33,076 nt of DNA, from contig CALYPF010000028.1 of NCBI GenBank assembly GCA_945271245.1, positions 1 through 33,076 on the forward strand. The letters run 5' to 3'. Each line of letters opens with the position of its first letter. Position 1 is the stretch's first letter. Position numbers and translations under genes: made by a program. Below are positions 1-7,499 of this stretch, piece after piece. The notes beneath the pieces are model-generated. The model did no database searches. It had not been told where the DNA came from and worked only from the letters and a program-made list of their open reading frames with translations. The DNA is from an uncultured Enterobacteriaceae bacterium. Lineage in GTDB: Bacteria; Pseudomonadota; Gammaproteobacteria; Enterobacterales; Enterobacteriaceae.

Positions 1-932
1 TACACATCTTCAGGTTTAAAACCTTCATCTAAATCGCTAATCACAAGATGGAAAACAGGCTGACTAAGACAATCATCAACATACATCTTGCTCTGTTCGC
101 TAAGCTGGTTATAGGTAGCTGAATATGCATCAGCAAGAATTTTAAGATGATTAGTGTTGGAAAAGAAAAATTCATTTTTTGCATTTATTTCTTCGAGTAT
201 TTTATACAAACACTCTTGCTCACAATCTTCTTTTAGCTCCTTAATCCAATCCCGGAGAGGAACAATATAGACACCCAATTCTTTCATCCCGGTCGGTACT
301 ACAGTTAACTTATACGGATTAAATTGAGCATCAAACTTATCAGCGTATAAAGGCAAACGCTTGTTCCCAAAAAAAGATGTTGTTATTCTTTCTCGTTCTA
401 CTGTGGGAAGGTTTATGTACTCAGCTCTAAATCGAACAATCCCTTCACTATCTACTTTATTATATGTCCAGTAGTTATCATCATCATTAGAATTAAGATC
501 ATTAATCAACGTAACCATCGCTGACTGTCTTTTTACTAAAGTGCCCCCATTTTCAATTTCTTTACAACGTGCGCGGTATGGCGTATTGAAAAAACCACTC
601 CATAGAAAATCCTCTTCTGTTACAGTATCGAATTCATCGTCGCTAACGTGATAGTACGTTTCATGTCTTGAAATTTCACCATTAACAGCCCATCTAGTAA
701 TCACAGTAAAGTCTTTAAACATTCCCTCAACTTCAATCAGAATTCCATTAATTGCCTTGCGACCTATCTTTCTGCACACCACCTTATAGTTTTTATTTGG
801 GAATGGGGTACGAATGACAATATCAACGTTCGCTTTCAATACCAATTTAAGCTGTGGTATCTCCACATCTATAATATCAACTTGTACATCGCTATATTTT
901 GCATAATATCGAGGGGTTAGGTGAATCAGCAT
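1..932 (-). CDS. Hypothetical protein, 3' end outside the window
   Basis: An open frame of at least 310 codons begins at the ATG at 932, with GGAG about 8 bases upstream, and runs off the left edge without a stop. It starts 14 bases after the nuclease stop, on the same strand, so it may be the tail of the pilus gene string. The protein begins [20 protein letters not shown], is rich in charged and aromatic residues, and shows no signal peptide, membrane segment or nucleotide-binding motif. I do not recognise the family and assign no function. The long uninterrupted frame, ribosome-binding site and position make a real gene likely. Confidence 0.7.
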   Translation of the reverse strand, partial: MLIHLTPRYYAKYSDVQVDIIDVEIPQLKLVLKANVDIVIRTPFPNKNYKVVCRKIGRKAINGILIEVEGMFKDFTVITRWAVNGEISRHETYYHVSDDEFDTVTEEDFLWSGFFNTPYRARCKEIENGGTLVKRQSAMVTLINDLNSNDDDNYWTYNKVDSEGIVRFRAEYINLPTVERERITTSFFGNKRLPLYADKFDAQFNPYKLTVVPTGMKELGVYIVPLRDWIKELKEDCEQECLYKILEEINAKNEFFFSNTNHLKILADAYSATYNQLSEQSKMYVDDCLSQPVFHLVISDLDEGFKPEDV

Positions 933-946
933 TCTGATCTCCGTGG

Positions 947-1381
947 TTAGTTGTTATCTTTCATCTTCTGATTTCTTGCCTGAGTTTGGACGCCCGGCAA
1001 GGCATGATCTGTGTTGTAACGCTCGTAAACCCATGCAGCGCCGATTCTCACCATGAATAAACTGGCCTCCGTGCCAGTTGCTGTGAACACTCGACCGATA
1101 ATACGTCCGTATTGGTCTTTCTGAGTGTATGACACGGTAACAGACTTTCCGGCAATCAGGCTTTTAAGCTGATTGGCTGACCAGTTACCAAACGCTTGTT
1201 TCTTTTCAGGAGCATCGATGTTTGCCAGGCGAATCCTAACAGGCTTTTTCTCCTGCAATACCTCAATAGTGTCTCCATCCAGTACGCGTATTACTCTTCC
1301 CTTCAACTCGGTTGCCTGTAGGGTTAAGGGGTATAGTAAGGCTGCATACACAAACAGTTTTATCGTTTTTAGGCGTCGCAT
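947..1381 (-). CDS. nuc: Secreted thermonuclease (SNase family)
   Basis: A 144-residue staphylococcal-nuclease-like protein with an N-terminal signal-like segment (residues 7-23). The family hydrolyses DNA and RNA using Ca2+. Active-site landmarks are present: DGDT (Asp35, Asp37), RLANIDAPE with Arg51, Asp56 and Glu59, and DQYGR with Arg93, matching Arg35, Asp40, Glu43 and Arg87 of the staphylococcal enzyme. The ATG lies 3 bases after the pilT stop, with GAGGG just upstream inside the end of pilT, so the two are probably co-translated. Location in the cell is inferred to be the periplasm or outside. Its role in conjugation is unknown; it could process incoming or extracellular DNA. Enzyme class confident, role uncertain. 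Confidence 0.9.
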   Translation of the reverse strand: MRRLKTIKLFVYAALLYPLTLQATELKGRVIRVLDGDTIEVLQEKKPVRIRLANIDAPEKKQAFGNWSANQLKSLIAGKSVTVSYTQKDQYGRIIGRVFTATGTEASLFMVRIGAAWVYERYNTDHALPGVQTQARNQKMKDNN

Positions 1382-1384
1382 TGA

Positions 1385-1879
1385 TTAGCCCTCACCTGTT
1401 AAAGCAAGATACTTTGCATATACCTTTTTTGCGTATTTCATACGGAATGGTGCATTAGCTCCTTTAAATCCAGCATTATATGCACCTACAGATTCCCAAT
1501 TCACACCATTAGAAGAAATGTTTTTTGCAAGTATCCACGCTCCAACATAAATATTTTGGCAGGGATTATTAATTAAATCATTACGTGTGATACCCATTCC
1601 TGCCAGCGTTGGAAACCATGAAGAATTGATTTGCATTAACCCTACATCCTCACTAATCACTTTTCCTCCACGCTTGTTTAAGCCAATTGCTTTCGAATTC
1701 ATACCGCTTTCTACTTGAGCAATAGCAATAAGCAATCGGTGATCGATTTGGAATCGCTCTGAAGCTTGATTAAAACAATGACTGAGATTCACGTCTATTG
1801 GTTGAGTTGTTGCAACGCCATAAAAAGGGATAACTAGAAGAAAGATTAAACAATTCCTAAGAGTATGCATGTTTGACAT
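1385..1879 (-). CDS. pilT: PilT-type lytic transglycosylase of the thin pilus
   Basis: A 164-residue protein with an N-terminal hydrophobic export segment (residues 10-24) and an SLT/lysozyme-like domain. The catalytic Glu57 sits in QVESGMN, followed by GLMQIN (80-85) and GAYNAG (132-137). The family cleaves peptidoglycan glycan strands to make local gaps for envelope machines. In R64 nomenclature this is PilT, not the retraction ATPase called PilT in type IVa systems. It overlaps the end of pilU by 34 bases, which suggests translational coupling. A second in-frame ATG three codons in is also possible. The upstream virB1 is a second transglycosylase, so each machine has its own. Confidence 0.92.
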   Translation of the reverse strand: MSNMHTLRNCLIFLLVIPFYGVATTQPIDVNLSHCFNQASERFQIDHRLLIAIAQVESGMNSKAIGLNKRGGKVISEDVGLMQINSSWFPTLAGMGITRNDLINNPCQNIYVGAWILAKNISSNGVNWESVGAYNAGFKGANAPFRMKYAKKVYAKYLALTGEG

Positions 1880-2463
1880 CCTGTGAAGGTGAAGTAAGCA
1901 ACCGTTACAAGAGGGATTTTTTTAACCCATCGGGAGAATAATAGAACCAATAATAAATTAACCAGCATTAAAGAAGCCGCGTACTCAGGAGTAATCATAA
2001 GCCCTATAGCTGGGAAAATGTAGTAATCTCCGGATGCGATCCATTTCTCTTTTTTCAATACATAACCATAAGCGCTAAATAATAACGCTGGCATCAAATA
2101 AAATAGCACTGACCAAGTTGAAATTATCAAATCATTTGTTCGCAAGGACAACATTGCTACAACCAACAACAAATAAATTGTGAAATCAGGTATCCATCGA
2201 GCACTTAAATCTGTGTATGCCACTACTGACAAAATGAAACAGAATGAAGATAACAGCATATTTTCTGAAAGAAAAAATATCAGCACCGGCATTGTGAACA
2301 TCACAATTGCCAAAACTGGAAATCGTCCCACCTCTTCATTTTCGGTTAGAAGTTGCTTCCCTTGTTCTATTGCATTTTTCTTTTCATTTAAATATATCGC
2401 AGGGAAGGTTTTAGAAAGAACACATGCGAAAGCGCTAAGCACGATTAAATAAACAATCATCAT
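1846..2463 (-). CDS. pilU: Prepilin peptidase PilU
   Basis: A 205-residue, strongly hydrophobic protein with about six membrane segments. It carries the two aspartates of type IV prepilin peptidases: Asp85 in YTDLSARWIPD and Asp146 in ASGDYY, the latter a variant of the GxGD motif. It would cleave the short leaders of PilS and PilV in the inner membrane. It lacks the N-terminal cysteine-containing methylation region of full-size PilD-type enzymes, as in R64 PilU. Its ATG shares one base with the pilM stop (TAATG). In R64 pilT and pilU precede pilV; here both follow rci, a changed order. Confidence 0.9.
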   Translation of the reverse strand: MMIVYLIVLSAFACVLSKTFPAIYLNEKKNAIEQGKQLLTENEEVGRFPVLAIVMFTMPVLIFFLSENMLLSSFCFILSVVAYTDLSARWIPDFTIYLLLVVAMLSLRTNDLIISTWSVLFYLMPALLFSAYGYVLKKEKWIASGDYYIFPAIGLMITPEYAASLMLVNLLLVLLFSRWVKKIPLVTVAYFTFTGCQTCILLGIV

Positions 2464-2885
2464 TATCTCACATAGACAATATAGCCCGCTGGTATAAAGT
2501 TTGGTTTCGGATTTTTTCCCGCAAGCGAAATAATTGAGGTGCTATCCGTAAACCCAATTAACGCGCTGTAATCCGTTGCTCGCATGACCTCTGAGAGCAC
2601 ACCACTCGCGGAGGGCATAAAAACATAACCGTAGCCACCATTCACATACATCTTTATCGAGGTATCCTTTGGTAGCCATACGGGTAATGTGACCTTATTT
2701 GTCACATCACCAGTTGCGCTATCGTTTGCCAAGTAATAAGTATCGAATGCTGTCGCATAGTTCAGAAATAAAGACGCCTTATTTAACTTTAAAGTTTCAT
2801 TATAAGAGCTATTACCTTCGAATGAATTTTGATAGATTGCAACCACTAAAACACAAAGCGCAACTATAAGTAAGGATTTCATCAC
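2463..2885 (-). CDS. pilM: PilM-like thin pilus protein
   Basis: A 140-residue protein with one N-terminal hydrophobic segment (residues 4-17) and a polar remainder, matching the size and layout of R64-type PilM, a pilus biogenesis protein with no established enzymatic role. The identification rests on size, topology, neighbours and the general feel of the sequence; I see no diagnostic motif. It begins 15 bases after rci and overlaps pilU by one base. In R64 pilM lies between pilL and pilN, so its place behind the shufflon here, grouped with pilU and pilT, is unusual. A minor-pilin role is a possible alternative, but no prepilin cleavage glycine is obvious. Confidence 0.75.
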   Translation of the reverse strand: MMKSLLIVALCVLVVAIYQNSFEGNSSYNETLKLNKASLFLNYATAFDTYYLANDSATGDVTNKVTLPVWLPKDTSIKMYVNGGYGYVFMPSASGVLSEVMRATDYSALIGFTDSTSIISLAGKNPKPNFIPAGYIVYVR

Positions 2886-2900
2886 ATTCCCTCATAAACA

Positions 2901-3929
2901 CTACATTAAAGGATTTATCAAAATTAAATCCTCAGCAACCTTACCTAACTGTCCAGGGCTAGGTATTCTTTTTCCAGACTGTGCAGCAATTGCCAGCTTT
3001 TTCAGTAGTTCGACTGACGCATTAGCCATAACTTCATTTTTATTGAGGCCTGTTACTTCGAATGAATCAAAATCAATAAACGTAATCCTGTATTCATCGT
3101 TTATGAATCTCCCTATTGCTGGATATGGAACGAAATATGATGCAATTTTATTTACAGATTTAGCTTTTGCGTCGATCTTTTTCACTAACTGATAAGCTCT
3201 TAAGTGTGTATAACGTTTAAGCATCGCCAGTGACTTATGACCAGAAATAGAAGCAATCTCTATCATGTTTAACGTACCCAGCTCAAAAAGCCTGCTAATG
3301 GCCTCATGGCGCAAATCATGAAATCGAAGGTCATGTATCCCTAAATTTTTTATGCTCTTGCGCCATTTTGATTTGAAAGAATTAGAAGTAAATGAGAAAA
3401 CGCGCCCACTTGTTTTGGGTTCCATTCCAAGAAGTAACTCTCTTGCTTTCTTTGATAATGGTACATCGCGCCAAGTCCCATTCTTTGTTTCTGGTAAATG
3501 CGCGACACCTATACTTAGATTCACATTTTCCCATAGCAATCCTATCATTTCCCCTTGTCTCATTGCGGTTTCAAGCGCAAGATGAAAAATTATATTCATA
3601 TTTTCATCATGTAATTCAAAATATTTTGTTATTTTCCTTTCTTCGCTTTTGAGTAGTCTCCGTTCTCTCCCCTTACCAATCTTTGGCTTGCGAACAGCAA
3701 GCACAGGATTGTTATTGCATACACCCCATTCCACTTGCGCCAATTTGAATACCGACGACAAAAAGGCAAGTTCAAGCCTAACTGTATTCCCAGATATTTT
3801 TTTCTTTGTTCGTTCATGAATCGAGTTCAATCGTTCATCACGATAATTTGATATATCAACCGAAGATATTTCATGCATTAACAAGTCAGCAATATAATCC
3901 GGTGTCTGGTCTGGTCGTTCAAAAATCAA
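2901..3929 (-). CDS. rci: Rci shufflon recombinase, apparently 5'-truncated
   Basis: A tyrosine recombinase that in R64 inverts DNA between sfx repeats to switch the PilV C-terminus. The 342-residue frame has Arg124 (AMRQGE), Lys149, His204 and Arg207 (FHDLRHE), His231 (SGHKS) and nucleophile Tyr240 (RYTHL). Similarity to R64 Rci as I recall it is strong from about residue 19 (EISSVDISNYRDERL) to the end. R64 Rci has about 384 residues; roughly 45 at the N-terminus have no counterpart here. The only upstream start is TTG at 3929; a TAA stop lies five codons further up, and neither this TTG nor the ATG at 3878 has a good ribosome-binding site. The last sfx core (3891-3909) lies inside the frame. 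The protein may be poorly expressed or inactive; the catalytic domain looks intact. Confidence 0.88.
   Translation of the reverse strand: MIFERPDQTPDYIADLLMHEISSVDISNYRDERLNSIHERTKKKISGNTVRLELAFLSSVFKLAQVEWGVCNNNPVLAVRKPKIGKGRERRLLKSEERKITKYFELHDENMNIIFHLALETAMRQGEMIGLLWENVNLSIGVAHLPETKNGTWRDVPLSKKARELLLGMEPKTSGRVFSFTSNSFKSKWRKSIKNLGIHDLRFHDLRHEAISRLFELGTLNMIEIASISGHKSLAMLKRYTHLRAYQLVKKIDAKAKSVNKIASYFVPYPAIGRFINDEYRITFIDFDSFEVTGLNKNEVMANASVELLKKLAIAAQSGKRIPSPGQLGKVAEDLILINPLM
3891..3909 (+). repeat. sfx1, terminal shufflon site inside rci
   Basis: The 14-base part AATCCGGTGTCTGG matches the other sfx copies except at one position that is variable in this family. The five bases on the rci side (AATAT) differ from TTGTC of the other three sites. 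The site is in plus orientation, so it is inverted relative to sfx3 and sfx4, and it directly precedes silent cassette 1. It overlaps the first codons of the rci frame on the other strand. Rci may use it less well because the rci-side arm diverges. Confidence 0.75.
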
Positions 3930-4173
3930 AATGCAAACCGTTTATGGCGAAACGTCATGCATGAATCACGCAACTATTTATGCCTATTGCCCTACCGGAA
4001 CAGTGGCTATTGGAGGGTCTTATGGGTTAAGAGGTTGGTCAAGTGGATCTAACCACAACTCACCAGATTCAATGGTGCTTGATCCTGATAACAACAGGTT
4101 CGCCATTTCGTTACCGAACAACTCGAAAGGTGATGCGTGCTTCCAAGCGATAGTGAATTGTACTACAGAATAA
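3898..4173 (+). CDS. Silent PilV C-terminal cassette 1
   Basis: An open frame with no start of its own that begins in sfx1 in the frame used by pilV (Ser-Gly-Val-Trp from TCC GGT GTC TGG) and ends at TAA, 91 residues. It encodes a cysteine-containing, glycine- and asparagine-rich tip domain (for example AYCPTGTVAIGGSYGLRGW). It would be joined to the pilV constant region after inversion between sfx1 and sfx4. An ATG occurs 11 codons in, but independent translation is not expected. It is opposite in strand to the active pilV gene, as R64 silent segments are. Confidence 0.8.
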   Translation, partial: SGVWSGRSKIKMQTVYGETSCMNHATIYAYCPTGTVAIGGSYGLRGWSSGSNHNSPDSMVLDPDNNRFAISLPNNSKGDACFQAIVNCTTE

Positions 4174-4175
4174 AA

Positions 4176-4194
4176 TTGTCAATCCGGCGTGTGG
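4176..4194 (+). repeat. sfx2 shufflon site
   Basis: The sequence is TTGTCAATCCGGCGTGTGG, in plus orientation. It differs from sfx3 by one base. It lies 2 bases after the stop of cassette 1 and starts cassette 2. It is inverted relative to sfx3 and sfx4, so recombination with either would invert the DNA between them. Confidence 0.9.
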
Positions 4195-4416
4195 CGTTCG
4201 CCGGGCGGGAAGCCGAGACTAACGCCGTATACCTATACTAATTACAACTCGTCATTCAATTACTTGAACATCGGTGTTCATGATTTTTGTACCTCTCAGT
4301 ATGGCAACGAAAACGACCGTAATGACTCTTGGCGAGGAGTAGAAATGCTTTCTGATGGCTCATGGAGAATCACTGTAAAGGACAGCAGCGAGACAGCCAT
4401 TTGCCTTGATTGGTGA
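4177..4416 (+). CDS. Silent PilV C-terminal cassette 2
   Basis: An open frame reading out of sfx2 as CQSGVWRSPGGKPRLTPY and ending at TGA after 79 residues. The CQSGVW start is identical to residues 352-357 of the expressed PilV, so it is in frame for exchange. The domain has paired cysteines and aromatic residues, like the other three cassettes. It becomes the expressed tip after inversion between sfx2 and sfx4. A GTG near its start is not a true initiation codon. Confidence 0.85.
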   Translation, partial: CQSGVWRSPGGKPRLTPYTYTNYNSSFNYLNIGVHDFCTSQYGNENDRNDSWRGVEMLSDGSWRITVKDSSETAICLDW

Positions 4417-4448
4417 GGCCTCTATGGCTTTCATGAAACAGAAAATAT

Positions 4449-4700
4449 TTAATTTAGGCACACTGCATCGCAACGGTAACTTGAGTAATGTTGGGGGGTG
4501 CTTTGCAGCAACCAGTTGCCACCCGACTTTGTTACCTCACAGCTTGAAGTGTCATCATCATAGCCAATCTTGATTACTCTAACGTAACTTAGAGCGCACA
4601 TTGAATGTTGTCCCATGTCTATCTTATTGTTAGGAAAAGTTGAGCTGTAGGTTGAGATTTTTTCCTCTCCTCCTATTTTGCTCCACACACCGGATTGACA
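4449..4700 (-). CDS. Silent PilV C-terminal cassette 3
   Basis: An open frame reading out of sfx3 as CQSGVWSKIGGEEKIS, 83 residues, ending VCLN. It is on the same strand as pilV but separated from it by the stop of the expressed cassette, so it is silent now. It lies back to back with cassette 2 in one sfx2-sfx3 invertible segment, the arrangement of the two-ended segments of R64. At least two inversions are needed to express it. It shares with the expressed cassette the opening W-K-x-G-G pattern and a CxxS...C layout. Confidence 0.85.
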   Translation of the reverse strand, partial: CQSGVWSKIGGEEKISTYSSTFPNNKIDMGQHSMCALSYVRVIKIGYDDDTSSCEVTKSGGNWLLQSTPQHYSSYRCDAVCLN

Positions 4701-4701
4701 A
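4683..4701 (-). repeat. sfx3 shufflon site
   Basis: On the minus strand this reads TTGTCAATCCGGTGTGTGG. It has the same orientation as sfx4 and is inverted relative to sfx1 and sfx2. It begins 6 bases after the pilV stop and starts cassette 3. Confidence 0.92.
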
Positions 4702-4706
4702 AATGA

Positions 4707-5981
4707 TTACTGAAATGCGAAACATGAAGCTATACAGCTGGTTTTGTGCTCATTTTTGTACCATTGGCCTGAACCTGCTGGTGACTCATAGACCTGACAA
4801 TAGTGCGCGTCTTCAGCGTTCCCCATTCTACTGACTGCACAGAAATCAAATTTCCCAAGATAACCTGTAGTTGAAGTTAACGTTGTTTTGACCTTTCCTC
4901 CGGATTTGAGCCAAACACCGGATTGACAAGAAAGTATGCCTCCAGATGCATCGCGGCCTATAAGCCCATTGGGTGAGCAAGATGCTCCCGCCGTCGCCAC
5001 GCCATTCACCTGCACAAATTCGTTAGCGGTCATGCGACCATTCGACTGAATTGTTCCGGCTTGAACCTGACCGCCTGTATAGATCGACTTGTTGTTATAA
5101 GCCCGAATCCAGGTACTGTCGGTCATGTTAAACCCGCCGCCCCACTTCTCGTTATACCAGCCTGTATCGCCGGTAGTGCGGAACCAACCTCCTGTGTAGG
5201 TTTCTCCCGCTGTACGAGTCGTCTGGGCGTTAACATTGGTTGCAGTAACGTTAGTAGAATTGACGTTTGTAGCGGTGACTGTCGTTGCATTCGCATTTGT
5301 GGCGTTTAAGGTAGTTGTTGTCGTTGTGGCCGCATTAGTAATGTTGTTTCCCCCCATATTCAGCGCCGTACTCATCGTGTTGAGTTCTGGGTGGCCGGGA
5401 ACAGCCTTACGGTAGAGATAATCGCTAATGTTAATCCCGTTTTCGTAAAATCCAGCGATCACTACGCTTCCTTCACCTGGGTTATAACCACCGAATGAAG
5501 AGAGGTTCATAGTCCAGCTGCCCAACGCTCCCTGCGCAACTCCATTATCAATAATGCCGCCATCAGCCCCAATTCCGATAGCGATCTTGCGAGCCAGGCT
5601 TTTTGAAAGCTTTACCCCTCCATTCAAAAAGGTCATTGAATTAAGTTTATTTGCAGTTGGTTCGAATACACGAGTTTGATATGTAGCTGAAAAACCATTC
5701 TGAGATGAAAATCCTGCTGGCAGATAACCACTGCTAATAAGCTGAGAAACACCAAATATAAACGGAGTTGTTGCTGTCGCCGTAGCTGCGATTGTGTCGT
5801 GGTTATCTTTGATATAGGTATTTACTGCCTGCTGTACACGCTTGGCCTGAGTAGCTGCAACAGTAGCTCTATACTGGTCTACAAACCAATTACTCATTGG
5901 AATAATGATAAACGTTAAAAATATAAGAAAGATGCCAATTGCCCATACTGCATCACTTATTTGTGCAACACCTTTTTTCAT
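4707..5981 (-). CDS. pilV: PilV, thin pilus tip adhesin with shufflon-encoded C-terminus
   Basis: A 424-residue type IVb minor pilin that in R64 sits at the pilus tip and selects the recipient cell in liquid mating. It starts with a short leader MKKG, then a hydrophobic helix (about residues 11-28). Residues 216-252 are a Thr/Asn/Ala/Val repeat tract (ATNVNSTNVTATNVNA), followed at 263-304 by the GGWFRTTGDTGWYNEKWGGG-type module also seen in phage tail fibres. Residues 352-357 (CQSGVW) coincide with sfx4; everything after them is the exchangeable cassette, with cysteines at 352, 381, 395, 416 and 420. Its ATG overlaps the stop of the preceding ATPase gene (ATGA). Confidence 0.93.
   Translation of the reverse strand: MKKGVAQISDAVWAIGIFLIFLTFIIIPMSNWFVDQYRATVAATQAKRVQQAVNTYIKDNHDTIAATATATTPFIFGVSQLISSGYLPAGFSSQNGFSATYQTRVFEPTANKLNSMTFLNGGVKLSKSLARKIAIGIGADGGIIDNGVAQGALGSWTMNLSSFGGYNPGEGSVVIAGFYENGINISDYLYRKAVPGHPELNTMSTALNMGGNNITNAATTTTTTLNATNANATTVTATNVNSTNVTATNVNAQTTRTAGETYTGGWFRTTGDTGWYNEKWGGGFNMTDSTWIRAYNNKSIYTGGQVQAGTIQSNGRMTANEFVQVNGVATAGASCSPNGLIGRDASGGILSCQSGVWLKSGGKVKTTLTSTTGYLGKFDFCAVSRMGNAEDAHYCQVYESPAGSGQWYKNEHKTSCIASCFAFQ
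4911..4929 (-). repeat. sfx4, proximal shufflon site inside pilV
   Basis: On the minus strand this reads TTGTCAATCCGGTGTTTGG and marks the end of the constant part of pilV. Inversion with sfx1 or sfx2 would replace the expressed C-terminus. It agrees with the R64 sfx pattern as I know it (CAATCCGGT followed by a variable stretch and TGG). Confidence 0.93.
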
Positions 5982-6931
5982 GAGGTAGCTCCTTTAAATG
6001 TATAAACCATGCCACTAAATTCATCTGCCAGTGCATTGTAATTACCCTGGATTATCTTTGATTTAATTGAGTTGGATTGGTTGCAATGGACAAGGTTATA
6101 TCCGCTAATGTCAATATTTCTACCAGTGATTTCACCATTTCTGATAACAGAACTCATTTTCTGGTGCGCAATTATAAAAAGTGTATTTGCGATGTTTTGT
6201 TTTGCATTTGGATTTACTTCTTCACAGAACATAACGTATCTGTCGATAGCATCAAAAACCGACGAGGCATGAATGGTTGAAACGACAAACATTGTTAGAG
6301 AGGCTTTAAGTACCTCATGTGCAGTATGGCTGTCTCGGATCTCCCCCAGAAGCAAGCATGAAGCTCCTGTTCGCCAGGCTTTTTTCGTAGCTGAGGCGTA
6401 TGTTTCATACTGACCAACTTCCATCTGCATACATCGCCCATGCCCATGACGGCCATTAAGAAGTGTTTCAATAGGATCTTCAATCGAGACTCCCAAACCT
6501 CCCGTTGTTTCGATACGACGTTTGAGGACAGATGCAGCCGTTGTTGTTTTACCACACCCCATTTCACCGGCTATGAGGCACAACCCTGTTGCACCTTTCA
6601 GTTCAATGGAACGGCGTAAATCGGTAGAGAACGATATTTCGCTGAAATCGACAATATGCTCAGGTGTTTGTCGAATAACAAAGCTAACACCATCAAAAAC
6701 GCTACTCAAAACTGTAATTCTGTAAATTCGGTTATCGTATCTCAATGAGAATTCTGTCTTACCCGATTCTTTATGTATTTTCTCACATTCATTTTTTAGG
6801 TTTTGTGCATCAATACTAAAAGTATCGGGAAGGTCAGAAAGAAATGAAGTAGCCCCCTTTAGCCCTTTAATCTCGGCATAATCACGGCCTAAAATTAAAT
6901 CTATGAAGCTTAAGTTATTTAACGTATCCAT
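5978..6931 (-). CDS. Second pilus ATPase, PilT/BfpF-like (probable retraction motor)
   Basis: A 317-residue secretion-type ATPase with Walker A AGEMGCGKTT (121-130), Asp box SIEDPIE (149-155), Walker B LLLGEIRD (193-200) and His box STIHA (218-222). It lacks the N-terminal domain and the zinc CxxC pairs of PilQ. This pattern fits the PilT/BfpF retraction group. It lies between pilS and pilV and overlaps pilV by 4 bases. To my knowledge R64 has no such gene at this place, so this pilus may retract. I leave the symbol empty because pilT is used for the transglycosylase in this nomenclature. Direction of motor action is inferred, not shown. Confidence 0.85.
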   Translation of the reverse strand: MDTLNNLSFIDLILGRDYAEIKGLKGATSFLSDLPDTFSIDAQNLKNECEKIHKESGKTEFSLRYDNRIYRITVLSSVFDGVSFVIRQTPEHIVDFSEISFSTDLRRSIELKGATGLCLIAGEMGCGKTTTAASVLKRRIETTGGLGVSIEDPIETLLNGRHGHGRCMQMEVGQYETYASATKKAWRTGASCLLLGEIRDSHTAHEVLKASLTMFVVSTIHASSVFDAIDRYVMFCEEVNPNAKQNIANTLFIIAHQKMSSVIRNGEITGRNIDISGYNLVHCNQSNSIKSKIIQGNYNALADEFSGMVYTFKGATS

Positions 6932-6979
6932 TTATCTGCCTGATAAATGCCCCTGTCGGGGCATTAATTTTGAGTCGGT

Positions 6980-7489
6980 TTAGGATTTAGTAGTAAACGC
7001 CACGGTGTTACTATCGGTGGTACAGGCTGACGTTGCCATTACAGCGGTAACTTCACCAGTGAAAGATTGAGAGTTAATTTTGGTTGATGCCATTTCGGAA
7101 GTACCCAATTTCTGTGCAAGGTTAATACAATCCTTGTTTGAAAGCATAGTATCAGTCACAGTAAACCCGACCCCCGCGCCTTTAACCGTAATTGTACCTC
7201 CTGAACGGTTGCTAATTGTGCTCCCTGAGTAAGCCACGCTACTAGGCAGCGCTCCAGCATTAATAAGCGCCTGATTATAGTCTGAAGTACCATACCCACT
7301 ACTTGCTCGCATGTTTTTAGTTTCGTTGATCAGGTTACTGATAATAGTCACCTCATTCGTTGCATAAAATTTCGAGTAGCCCAAATACGCCAACGCCATA
7401 ACAGCAGCAATCATCACTAACATAATACCAATTGAGGTTACTGAGTCAGTAATGTTTGCAATACCACGTTTCATAGTTAAAGTTTTCAT
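6980..7489 (-). CDS. pilS: Major type IVb pilin PilS
   Basis: A 169-residue prepilin. A short basic leader (MKTLTMKRG) precedes the hydrophobic helix IANITDSVTSIGIMLVMIAA, so cleavage by PilU is expected after Gly9. Cys121 and Cys156 near the C-terminus would form the usual pilin disulphide. AAGGAC about 5 bases upstream supports the ATG at 7489; a second ATG at codon 6 would give the leader MKRG. It follows pilR by 10 bases. PilS is the main subunit of the thin pilus needed for liquid mating in R64. Confidence 0.92.
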   Translation of the reverse strand: MKTLTMKRGIANITDSVTSIGIMLVMIAAVMALAYLGYSKFYATNEVTIISNLINETKNMRASSGYGTSDYNQALINAGALPSSVAYSGSTISNRSGGTITVKGAGVGFTVTDTMLSNKDCINLAQKLGTSEMASTKINSQSFTGEVTAVMATSACTTDSNTVAFTTKS

Positions 7490-7499
7490 TTTTGAGTCC

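Noticed and set aside
2901-3929. rci as a phage integrase
   Set aside because: Catalytic region and C-terminal tail follow shufflon Rci, and the gene adjoins four sfx sites; no att or phage genes are present.
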